From NCBI GenBank assembly GCA_964036155.1, contig OZ038423.1:64681249-64745248 (forward strand): a DNA stretch of 64,000 bases, read 5' to 3'. Under the pieces are notes generated by a model. It had not been told where the DNA came from, did not search any database, and saw nothing but the letters and a program-made list of their open reading frames with translations. The translations under genes and the position numbers were made by a program. The stretch comes from Diploscapter coronatus. Its lineage: Eukaryota; Nematoda; Chromadorea; Rhabditida; Rhabditidae. This document shows positions 1-12,049 of this stretch, piece by piece. Positions within the stretch are counted from its first letter, which is position 1; each line of letters begins with the position of its first letter.

Positions 1-32
1 TCTATGTCGAAAGAGGGAAAGAGGAGCGTTAC

Positions 33-3000
33 CTGATGGTCAGCCAGCAGCTTGGTCAAATTGCCTCCCGTCTGTCCGGTCTGCAGCCGCTTCTCCAAGT
101 CCTTGAGCTGACGCTCAATCGAGTGCAGCCACGAACGCACGCTGCACGAAGGCTGACTTCGGGTGCCTGAATTATTCAACTTGAAATCATAAACATATGA
201 ATATCAGATGGAAGAATAATATCCAGAAGCTGTATACAATTTCAAAGTTCGTCTAAAACTGAACCTTTCTTCGGAGTATCATCTTATTGTTATTGATTCG
301 GGCTAATTTCGTTTGGAATTTTAAAATGTCAACAAAAAGTTGTTAAATTATCTAATTGAAGTATTCCTTCCATAGCATGAACAACGAGAAAAAATCTAGC
401 CATAATAATAACAATCTCCAAAAGTTGAAAAGAGTTTATGAAAAAACTGAAAGTTGGGATATTTCAATTCGAAAAACACTGCATCAATTGAAATTCTCAT
501 AGGTCAGAATATGAGGTCCGAGCGGCAAGGAATGAAAGAGTTTAAAAATTCATTAAAAATATCCCGAAAACAGCTCACTCCATTCGGAATCACTAGTAGC
601 CGTGTTCGTGGTGTTGGTGGATCTGAGCCTGAGCTGCTCCATTGCAGAGCTGATTGTCTTCAGACGCAAACCGATCTGCAATGGCATTGAATAAGTCAGG
701 GCTGATGGCATGGCTTGAGACAGATTTGGACATTCATTTGCATTGGAAGGCGTTCGATGCAATGATAGCCATGGCAAGAAGGGAAAAGCTGACAATGTGA
801 CGGTCATGAATCTTGGATAGGCTTGAAGGGCAGGTTGAGAGGAAGCATAGAAGAAGTAACGAGATTGTACGATTTGGAGAAATCTAACGCATTGGCATGT
901 TTTGCGCTTTGCATATCGAGAATGAATGAATGAAATGGAGGGAGGAGAATTTTACTGTTCACGGAAAATAAAAGATCAAAGGAGGTGTGGAATTAATGTG
1001 GAATAAAATGACTATTTGCAGGGCAATAAGATGAGCCATTTGTGTCCTCGTGAAGATTACAGCCTCAGAGGGAGAAAAGTAGGAAAGGAAAATGGGAGGC
1101 AGAACTTGGCAACAGGAATAATCGCTGGTTAAATGTTGGATTGAAACGGGTATGCATTATTGGCCATAAAAAGTTGCGCTGAATTGTTTCTTGCTCCGCA
1201 ACTCGAGTAATCAGCAGACAAACAGAGATCGCGCAAAACCACCAGATTGGAAATATTATTTGTAATACATCCTGCGAGTCGTAAAGAAAAAAGTAATCAG
1301 TAAGTGATTTGTGCGGAGCAATAAAAATTTTCTAGCGTTTTTCGTAAATAATTGATAATCTGGTACGGGAGATATTGTGTTAAAGATAATATCGAGGAAT
1401 TGCGAAATCCAAGAAAATGTCTCTTCTTTTTATTTAAAATTTAAAATTTAATTTTTATGTTATCTTTAAAATCAGCATCATGAAAGCTATATCGAATGTT
1501 TATTCACTTACATCGTCCGTAGTTTTATTTTATTTTATTATTATATTACATGGTGGGCCATAATTATAACTCCATCTATTCGAACATTGAAAATGTTTTT
1601 ATCATTCCTTAAGATTTTAGCAGACAATGAATGATAGACAAACTTGATGTCTGCTTTCTTAAAACCGAGATGAATATATTCTGCAGTATCAGTATTTGAT
1701 TCTGATCTAAACAGTACACAGTAGTGCGCAGAAGTTAGGATCAATTCGCGATATTTGAAATAGATAGTTCCTAGATTTTTAGGAATCAATCCCTCGAAAA
1801 TTTTGTAGATCATTGACACTCGATGTAATATCTTCAAAGTTAAATTATCAGGAGAATGTTTTCATAAAAATTCAGATATGAATAATTTCATAAATCATGA
1901 ATTGTTCCTAACTTTTGTCCGCGACTGTATGAAGAATGAGTGGAACTCTAATTATGGCCCATCCTGCACTTGTCAGCTCAGAAATGTCATAACTACCAGA
2001 ATTAGTTTTCAATATCTTTCATTCGATAAAACTATCTTGGTGTTATTGAAATTCATAAATATTCAAAAGAAAAACATACGGTAGTTTCGAAATCAGGCAT
2101 TGAGAGAACGAGTTCCTTGCCAACAGAGTAGAGTCCATCACACATCCCTTGCAGATTCTCGCATGACGCGTACTGAAATACAAATCGTAAAAATAAAATA
2201 TCTAAAAAAACAGTAAAGTTATTGTAAGAGACCTCCAAGAAGGAATTTGACATGAAATATAGAAGTCAGAAGTAAGAAGACAACGATACAATGGAGTAAG
2301 TAGACAATTGGAGTGACTGAAGTAGCAGAAGAAGGACAGGAATCGTAAAACGAGCCAGGACGATGCAGATTCGATTGAATCTATGAATGGGGAATGGAAG
2401 GAGTGCAGATAGGGGATAGTAAAGTTAAACTAAAAGGGAGTCTCTATGGACTGCAAATCACTCACAGTCAGGGGAAGCTAGGAATGAATCAGGCATCAAA
2501 AGAATTGGGAGGTGAACGATGGAATATGGAAAATGAAGAAATGGAGCGCACAAAAGGAAGGATAGCCTATGATGATGAAGAAAGGGGAATGATATTGGAA
2601 TTGGAAGAAGAAAGGAAGAAGAAAAGGGCAGATGAGGTTGTTTGTGAGAAGCTGCACAATGAGAGGAGACGAAGAGGCTGAAAGAGAGGAGGATATAATT
2701 GGATGAGCCAAGGCTTAATGAGATGACCCATGAGCCAAATCGTGAAAGGACAGAGATTATTGAAGATAAGCTAATCCCGACACAAATATCTTCGAACTGA
2801 TAAATAAAGAAGCTACATCTATCTTACAGTACTACAACATTTCGTTTGCACTCAATCATAGAAAATCAGAACAATTGAAATTAGGACGAAAACTATTGAA
2901 AGTATATCGCAATCAAAAGCTGAAGTTTCTTACAGCAAGAATAGAAACTGTAAAATAGATTCATTTTTTCTAATTCACAAATGGATATATTAAATTTCAG

Positions 3001-6000
3001 TTTCTTTTAAAAGAATTAATGGATTCAGTGACCAGTAAATCTTGCTGAACTGATAAAAAAGCGAACAGCTATCAAGTCGAGGAGAACGGTGCTGATCTGA
3101 AGGAAACCACAAGAATGGAGAAAATTCACATTGAAACGAAGCAATAATGGGCAATTGAGAGGATGGGGAGATTTATGCCGAGAAGGGAAAAGGGGACTGA
3201 CAATTCTGACAGAAGTGAGATTGCAAATGGGACTTTTGGAAGAGGTGGAAATGATCCGACTACTGAACAAAAATCTCTGTTGCAGTTATGTGCCGAAAGA
3301 GATGTCTGGGAATATTCCCAAAAGCTGTCAGGAAGAAGAAGGAAATGCTGATACTTGTGATACTTTTGTTTGAGTAAAGGAGTCCCTAAAGGGCACTCGG
3401 CTGGCTGCAAACATTGACAAGTGATAAGCAGAATAATAGTCAAAGAGAGGAAGAGGAAGAGGTCAAATGGCATAAACTGAAGAGTGAAGAGAAAGCTGTT
3501 GAAATGATTGGAGATTGTGTGCAGAGGAGGTTTATGGGCAAATGCATCAATGGATGATAGTACGAAGTTGCAACATACATGAAAGGAAAGGAACTGTCAT
3601 ATTACAAAAGGCAGGTATAAAATGCCATAACTAAAAAGAAATATATAGATGGGACGACACTTGGCCTGACTGCGAGGCAAATTACAGGTGTAAAAGTCTC
3701 CAACCTGCTAAGTCAGATCAAACACTAACAATCTAATTGCAGTTCTACTTTGCAATATGACTCGAATCGTAAAGCAGCTGAGGCAAAAGTAATGGATAAA
3801 TTCCGAAGATCAATTTCTTGTTCAAGAAAAGAAAGTTATTAGATTGTTGTTCATATTTTCAGAGAATTATTATTGCTAAGCTTAACTATCATCAGATTTT
3901 TATAGATACCTAATTTTAAACTCTATCTAATGGAATACTGATTACCATCTCACATATTCTAAACTTATCACTTGCTGCTTGTTTAAGTTTATTGAAGAAA
4001 AGAAGATATTCCAATCAGACTTAGACGGAATTAAGTCAGAATGGCCCTGAGATCTACTCCCTATAATATTTTTCACACAATTTTGTATCTGTTCTAAAAT
4101 GTTCAAAAATTCTCGCTGCGCTGAGGACATCATACCTACGTCTTCGCTCATGCGACCTATCCCACATATCTTTGAGTCGGATTCAAATCATCATAAAATG
4201 TGCATAAAATTGTGGGATTACCAAATAGAAATTCAGAAGACATTTTGGCGTGATTAAATTTTTGAAGGAAAAAATTAGAAAAGTTATGATCAAAATTAAT
4301 CAAGAATATCAGAAAACAAAAACCCTATAGGTTGATCAAGAAGGCTAATAGAAAAAGTTGATGCAATGCCAAATCAAAGTGAGGAGTAGAGTAGTTTTGC
4401 TAGGAAGTCGCAATGTTTATGTGTTTATGCTAGCAGAGATAGCAGACCTCCTCCTCTGGAATGACCCTTCCTCTCTATCCTTCTCTTCCTTCATCTTCTC
4501 TTATCCAACCATTCCCTCCTCTTTCCTGCCTGCCTATCGGATGGATAATCTAATGTGATTAATGCTCATAGTCAGAGCTGTGCTGTCATTTCTGTACATT
4601 AAATTAGAGGGCGCAAGTGGATAAAATTTAGCTCATATGATAGCCCGACTTTTACTGATTCTGAGACTTTTTACCGTTTCGAAAGTGATAATCCCATCGA
4701 AAGTTGTGTCGTCGAGAAGACGCCTTTCGAGCTTTCAATTTTGCTAACATTTTTCGCTAATTGAATTCGCGATCAGGATTTGAATATATTCAAACGGTCG
4801 CAAAATGTTCAAAATCGTCATTTCTCACTAGATAATTAGAGAAAGGGAGCCGCAAAGTTGGACTAAGTGGTTGCAAAAATGAATGAAAATGGATGCATTT
4901 TCTCACTTGGATACCGAAATAATGTATCCAAGTTTTCATTTTACAACAGGAAAACATAAAATTGGTTCGACAGAGTTGCCTCATGCATAAATCCGATCTA
5001 AAATGACCGCAAGGCTTCAATCCATCATAAACCGTTGGTGGATTTGATGAGGGTAATCCAAAATGCCGATTATCTTCCATTTTAAAGCTTTATATTCGTT
5101 TTTGGTAGGTTGTTGGGATTTTGAGAAGGTGTCAAACAAAACAAAATCGTTCACCTATCCTTCGGTCACATTTTTGTTAAAGGAACTTTCTCATGAAACG
5201 CCTTCATTTTCAAAATATCCTAGGTGACGAAAATCGCTTCACAAATTTGACTCCACTTGCGCCCTCTGCATTAAATCAATGCGACGTCCAAGTCTAATGA
5301 ACAACAAAAGAAGCAGAGGAGATGTTACAAAGCCATAGTCATAAATTTGGCAAGTCGAATGCAAGTGGAGAAGGAATGGAATGAAGAGAGCCAAGCCTTG
5401 CAATGTAGTGCATATTCTAGAGCTCTCCAATTAGTAGACCTCTTTGCTTCGTGCCGTGCGACTTGAGTTGTGTGAGTCTGTAGAGCACCTTATTTGGTAT
5501 TTGTTCCTGAGGCAAGTGGCCGCGCAATGATTGAAGCTGAGAAGAGAAATATAAGTGGGGGCGGGAAAGTGACAATGTGCATTTTGGCAACAACAATCGC
5601 TAACTTACATCATAGAAAAAGTTTGAGATTTTTTTTTTAAAACGTGTTACGGTAATGCTCTACTGCAAAATTTTATGACAAAAACTAGAAGATTTCGTTC
5701 AGTTCAAAAATATCGAAGAGCATAAAACGAAGCACTATTCTATATGATCACTGCGGCATTTTATACAAATCTTCAATGGCAAGACACGAGATTACAGCCT
5801 GATCTACCAAAGTATCGTAAAATTAAGTCCTACGCTAAAAACCTTCAAACTATTTCTTTCAAAAGTACGAATGCCGAAAACAATTGTGAAATGTCGTAAA
5901 CTTGCAATAAACAATGCCTAAAGTTTTTCTCCCAACAACGGTAGAACAAGAAAAAAGAAGGTACGAATTTTTTTCATAGCATAGAAATCTCGATGAGCAG

Positions 6001-9000
6001 TCATCACAACTCAGATCGAGTTGAACAGAACCATACGGGCGAGTTATATAAAAGAGATAAAACCAGGGGGAAACTAAAACAAAGCAGCACATGAAATTAG
6101 ACTGCAGGGGATATCGAGACAGAAATAGAACGGAGGAAAGAGATTAGATGGCTTGAGACTTGACTGGGCCATAAAACCTGCGGACTTGCAGATACAGAAA
6201 TCGGATACCAAAGGCAGAGGCTAGAAGACTGGAAGAGGAGATTTAGAAGGAGTGAGGAACGAATGGAGAATGGACATCAGAAAGCAGAAAGATGCAGAAC
6301 GCATAAAACAAATAAAATAACCATCCGATGCCCGTAGTTTGTGGAAGAAGAAAATGAAGACACATGGTGGTCACTCTCAGTCTGCATCACTCTCGTATAC
6401 CCACTCTAGTCAGATAATCTCCTCTTTCTTATTCCATTCATCGACTCTCATGGTTTCAATTAGCTCAAGTGCCCAACGGTCATTGGCCATTCTTTTGCCC
6501 GAAGATTCCACTTTTACCAAACTAATTTATGCCAATTTGCAAAATAAGATCAAGAGTTTCCGGGTTTAGGTTTTCAAGTTCCGAATAATGCTGACCCGGA
6601 AAAATGGCTTAAAGAAGTTGCGAATTGTATTTTGTTCAGATACAAATGTTTATCTACTGGCGAAAATTTCTTAAACAAAGGTTGTTCAAGTAAAAAAATT
6701 CACGCACTAATCTAATGACTTACAAGAATGAAATGCCAAAGTTACTTACGCAAATCAAAAGAATCCGATCGAAGAAGGCAGAAATTAGCAAAGAAAGTAA
6801 CAAATTGTAGAGGTCAATTGGAGCTAAGACACAATGAGAATAATTCAGGGTGGGTTAGATTAGATTACGAGAGAAAGAATGAAGGGAAACACAAAACCGC
6901 ATTGGCAGAGATACGGCAAATGCGCGTAAGATAATAAGGATAATGGATGAAAGCATAGACGAATGGATGGCTAACAAAGTAATTGGAAGAACAAATCAAT
7001 CCAACTAATTTCTAGATTCCTCTTTTTCTGTCGATGATTCTGCCTTGATTTCAATCACAAATTGCTTTTCTCCTTTCCATCTTCTGTCGCCACTTCTGCT
7101 GCTTCAATTAGAGTGAAAAATGACCCAATCAACGACTTCTCAGAGACAGGCTGCAGTGGAAATGCGCGAGCTGATAATTTATGGCAGAGGGAGAAACTCC
7201 TAGAGATTGAGGGGGAGGACTGATGAATGGGTGGGGGATGGGTAATTGATGGACCATTAAATGAGTGAGAAATGCAAATAAAGCGATGTTTTCTGCGAAA
7301 TACTTTGAAAGGAAAAGATTATCTTAGTGGAATTTAGTGGTCAGAAAGTCCATGAAAAACGCTCAGATTTTAGAAAAGATCCGTATAAAAATTGATAGAT
7401 CGAACATGAAGTGAAATTTGCGTATCTGGTAGCAAATTTCAAAATACCAGCGGATTGAAAATAATGGAATTAAAGAATGAAATCATTTTGTCAGATATGA
7501 GAATATTTTTCTGATATCTTAATGAATCAATTCCTGTATACTTTCCGAGATAATGATAAAAAAAACCATGAGACCGACCTCGACAGAGACGTCGTGAAGA
7601 CAGTCGAGGATGAGACTGTAGAGCGAGGAGCAGTTCTCCAGGAACAAATCGATGTCTGGATGGGGCTGCTGCAGGGATACGGGCACTGGCGTCTGAAAGC
7701 AGTTAGGTAAATTGAGAGAATTCAACTGAAATGTGGAAATTTGATAGAAGCAGATAAAATACGAGGCACAAACAAAGTAAGAAGAAATGAAGAGTGCGAA
7801 ATAACGAACAACTTGCAGACAGAAGTAAAGAAGGGGAAGAAGAAGAAGAAAGGAATGCAAAAAAGAGCTGATGATTGATTGAAATGGAACACGGACAGTG
7901 CGCGCACAGGCTTGGGACTAATCTCGATGAACAAGTGTGAAAGCGACGGGAAGGACGAACGGCTGGGGGATCAGATAAACAGAAAGGAATGGTGGACGAA
8001 CTAGAGGAACGCCCTGGAATATAACGCATGAAAAGCTGGGGATAAATAGGGGATGGACAAAAAATGGGGCGATTGGAGGTATGAGTAAGAGAATGAGGGA
8101 ACAGGAGAGGGGGATGGATAGAGCCAAGGTCAAAGGGATGCGCACTGAATGGCAGTAACGGGTTGGGAGGGAAAGACACAAAAGAGAGGTAGGGAAGGTA
8201 CAAGACTAAATGAGACTGTGCATGAAAAAAGGACTGAGGAATGATAAATGAATGATGGAATTGGTCTTCTGCAGAGACGATAGGGAGTGATAGTAATCGA
8301 ATGTGAAGGGGAAATAATAAAGGAAGTCCGGCTGCTGGGTGATTGCGCACAAGACAGTTTCCCATAGAAGAAGAGATAGGAGGATAGGGGAAAGGGAAAG
8401 GCAATGACCCGTGAGTCGCTCAGAATGCAATGCAATGCAGATGCAGCACTGATCGACTTGCAAATACAGCAGCCTCTGCTCAGAGCCTGTGTCTGTTATT
8501 TTAGACTTCTCACTTGCAAGCTCAAATAAGAATAATACGCGCGATTCGCGCTGATGAAGGGAGGTGAGGAGAGGAAAGAAGCAGGGGCCCGTCAAGCTCG
8601 CACCCGCGTCTGTTTGTTCATTTTCATACGGATGCCCGAGTTTATGTGAGTCGAAAGAAGTCGAATGATCCCACTTCTAGCGGCTAGACTGGGAGATAAG
8701 AGAGATCGTGCAGAGGTGCAGGGGGAGCATGAGAATACAAGAGCAGCAAGGAATGAAGGAATGCTTGAACATGAATAACTGAATGAATGAATGACCAACC
8801 TTGTCTTTGACTGCATCAGCTTCTTCAGACAAGTCAATCGCTTCCAAATTCGAGGCCATTTCGAGTCGCTTCAAATCGTAACTAATGAAAAGTTACTGCA
8901 CGGATGCTGTTGATTGGTATCCTGACTGGATACTGTTGAGAGGTTCTGAAAGTATTTTTGGAATATGGTCCTTCCGCCTTTGAAGTGTTTGAAGAAAATA

Positions 9001-9522
9001 GAATATGAGACCATTGCATAATTGCGTAATGAGTGAATAACGTAACTTGCGTTGCGTAGTCAGAATTATTTCTGGACTCAATGAAAATCGTACAGTTTGT
9101 GCATCAATATAATATGCTCAGAAAATATACTCATTTCGGGGCACTTATTTTACTACTAGATCTTCGCAAACAACGAATTATTTCAGAATAATAAAAAATC
9201 CTTTATCATCAAAATGAAACCTGTGCTCGGTGATCCACGAAACTCTAGGAATCTTTTCTATAGGAACCCTCCAACGGGAAGAAGGTTTCCAAAGTTCCGA
9301 GTTTCGTGGGTCCGAGCACTGATCTAACCAACGCTAAGAAAATAATCGAAATGATGAAAATATTGGTGGTGCGCAAACTTTCTCTGATATAGCAACTTTT
9401 AAAAGTTGCGACTTCAAAATAAAATACCTGTAGTTTGACTGCTGTGTAGAGTTGTGTTGTTTGTGGATGCTTATTCCTTGTTCAGTGGAAGAAGCAGTCC
9501 ATTGATCGAGCTGCAGCTGTCC
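33..9522 (-). CDS. spectrin-repeat protein, 3' portion (partial, continues past both sides of the model)
   Basis: Six exons are phase-compatible in order: 9428-9522, 8800-8881, 7579-7692, 2080-2172, 594-675 and 33-166. The last ends in CAG before gtaacg, so the gene continues beyond base 1. The translation is helical and charged. The best match is the final exon, where SVRSWLHSIERQLKDLEKRL followed by LTKLLADHQ resembles helices A and B of a spectrin repeat (conserved Trp, then a leucine-rich helix). This suggests the dystrophin, spectraplakin or nesprin group of actin/membrane linkers; which one cannot be decided from 177 residues. Introns reach 5.4 kb, so further small exons may have been missed, mainly between 2173 and 7578. 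The 594 boundary uses a weak donor (gtgatt). The 5' end is not in the model; more exons may lie in 9.5-15.4 kb. The individual exons are plausible; the family assignment is less certain. Confidence 0.6.
1541..1837 (-). other. 98-codon open frame in an intron, possible retroelement remnant
   Basis: The frame has a MIYKIFEGLIPKNLG string followed 50 residues later by VYHSLSAKIL, loosely like the C-terminal tail of LINE-type reverse transcriptases (ilykil.gl.p, then a later leucine-rich stretch). It lies between two exons of the spectrin-repeat gene. Nothing else supports it. Confidence 0.2.
4606..5267. repeat. element with 16 bp perfect terminal inverted repeats (about 660 bp)
   Basis: The 16-mer agagggcgcaagtgga at 4606-4621 recurs as its exact reverse complement at 5252-5267. 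Both copies are flanked outside by an ATTAAAT-like string. The interior is AT-rich and has no coding sequence that can be supported. The arrangement is that of a small non-autonomous DNA element lying in an intron of the spectrin-repeat gene. The element class cannot be named. Confidence 0.55.
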
Positions 9523-11988
9523 CTGGAAAGGGAAGAGCAGGTCGATGCACAAGCAGCTGAAATTGGACTAATTGATCAATTGGTAAAACAATTATCTATG
9601 AAAATTGCAATCACTTTGAATCCTCTGAATCAAGCAGACTGACTTTCAATAAAAAATTTTTAAAAAAGCCAGGAAATTGATTGATTCCAAAGCGACAGCC
9701 ATTTTCATAGACCGAAGGATATCTCGAAAATCGATCGAAGCAGCGAGATTCACGCGTTACACGAAAAACACAACAAATCGACGCGAACGATTGAAATCGA
9801 AAGAATAACATTGGGGAAAGGGGAAACATGGCTGCAAATGCAGAATAAGAAGGAGAAAGGATTGCTTGGACAAATGCAGTTTGCAGTTAGCTGTCACAGA
9901 AAAGGGAAGGAGAGGAGGAAGGAACGCTGCCAAATGAGGTCGCGAAATACAGAAACTGAAGCAGAAACATGCCTGGGAAGGGGCAATTCGGAAATGACAA
10001 CTCAGATAGGAAGACAAAACATAAACGGGCGGTAAGGTCGTAAAAAGTAAGTTGGAAACGGGAAAGTGATAATGGAACGGAATGGAATGAAAATGACACT
10101 GAAAGTGAAGGGAGGAATCGATGGATGAACGATGAAAAACAAGCAGGGGAATGGTAGGATGATTGCAGATTTGGCACTGAAAGGGAAGCGCTGAAAAGGA
10201 GATAGGACTAGCGGGAAAGCTGCGAAGATGAACAGCGAACATATGAAATATTCAAAACTGAACATAAAGAGAAAGAATGACTAGGGCGAAGAAGACAGGG
10301 CAGGTGGTCAGAAATAGAAAGGGGAGAAACGAAGAGGTGAAGTTTGAGGCAGCTGGCTGACTATTGGCAGAACGTAGTAGAGATGAAGTTAGGCAGATGC
10401 AGAATGAAAACATAACGGTCAGATGTGTGAAGAGATGTGATTTCGCAAGAGCAGTCATTTTGGCACGCTTTAATCTGTCCACTCGAAAATGAAGATTCCT
10501 AGATTTAGGAATAATAATGTTAGGGGCATGATAGTATGTGCGGTACTCTCAAATTATCAACACGTTTAGATAATTTTCTGATACCAAATATATTCCCTAA
10601 AGTCAAAAAAAAAAGATTTTCAATATGTCAATAAATTACAAGGGGCAGTCATTTCTGATCGAGAGATGGAAGGACGGCACACATCCAATCACATATTGTC
10701 ATAATCCAAATGCCAGAAGAAAAATAACATTGGAAGGAAAGACTACAGAGAAGAAGAGAATGTGATATGCGAGAAGATAGTGAGATTGAGCATTGAGCAT
10801 GATGAAGATATGAAGGGAGGGGATTGTAATAAGCAGAAGCAATCCATGAAAGATATTGGCAGATAGGCAGAATAGAGGGAAAGGAGAATGATACATATGC
10901 AAAGTATGGGAGGAAACGACACAACAACAAAGACGGAGATAGCATCTGATACATATGAATGAAGAAGCAATTGGAATTCAGATGAAGAATAAACGAGCGG
11001 GTCAAAGATGGACCACTTTGATTTGAGCGATTTATTTATTGGCTTGTTGATGGGGGAGACGGACAAATGGATGCAAATGAGGACTGCATCTCGAATCACG
11101 CTTTGTCAGATGAATCACCACCGAGGCTGCACTTTGAATGGATGAATGCCTTGCTAAAGGCATGCGGCCAATGGCATATAAATTTCCTGAATTGTCAGAA
11201 TTACAGGCAAAGTCTCAGTTGCATAGAAAAGTGAACAGCTGGAAGCAAAATAGAAAGGAAAATGGGATTGAATGACAGAACTGGGACTGGGACTGAGGAT
11301 ATGAAATGCAAATGGGAAGGAAACTAATGGAATGGAAGGGCAGAAGTTGCAAGGGAAGGCATAAGTTGAAAAGGAAGGCAGATGTTTGACAGAAGTTGGG
11401 AATTCGACTATTCGAAATTCAAAGCAGGAAAATGGAGATGACGAAATGAATTCAGTCTGAATTTGAGTTGAAAACAATAAGATGGGCTGATAAGGAAAGT
11501 GTCAGCTGGCTGCTTGTCTCTAACTGTCTGATCGCAGGGCTTCTGTTTGGAGGAAGGGGAAACCTTGATGGAGGCGCAAATGGCAGAATGACAATGGAAA
11601 TGGACAAGGGGCAGGAAGATGCAAATGCACTCAGAACACAGAAGCAGAGGAAAAGAGGGGAGGAACGATGTTATGATGCGAAAAGAAGTAGAACAGAAGA
11701 GGGACGATAAATCGAACCGATGAAAAGAAGAAGCACAAATACGAGCTGCAGAGCAGAAAGACAGACTGACACGGACGCGGACTGGGAACGTAGGAAAGTA
11801 GAATGGGTAAGCAGATACAGCGACGAATCGAGCTGACCCTCTGCTGATTGTGAAATATGAAGCATTGAATTTCACGAATCAATTTACAAAAATTGAGAAC
11901 TCTTATCTGCAGAGGTTAGAGGTCAGAATAAAAGACGATGCTGGCAAATTGCAAATTTTCGAACTGCAATTCGAGCATCAATAAAACG

Positions 11989-12049
11989 CAATATCATGTT
12001 CTTTAACAACGAGAAGCAACGGCTTTAATTTATGCATCTCCATTGTGTA
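11989..12049. repeat. dispersed repeat, copy 1 (partner at 62361-62420)
   Basis: About 58 bases, from caatatcat to catctccattgt, match 62361-62420 in the same orientation with roughly seven mismatches and no gap. Read on the minus strand, both copies begin with the codons for M-E/K-M-H-K-L-K and stay open for about 20 codons. They may be fragments of a coding mobile element or of a duplicated exon. I do not recognise the peptide. Confidence 0.5.

Noticed and set aside
7703..8404. 233-codon open frame on the minus strand
   Set aside because: Ser/Phe/Pro/Leu-rich string produced by the C/T-biased strand. No domain, no splice structure, and it overlaps other equally open frames.
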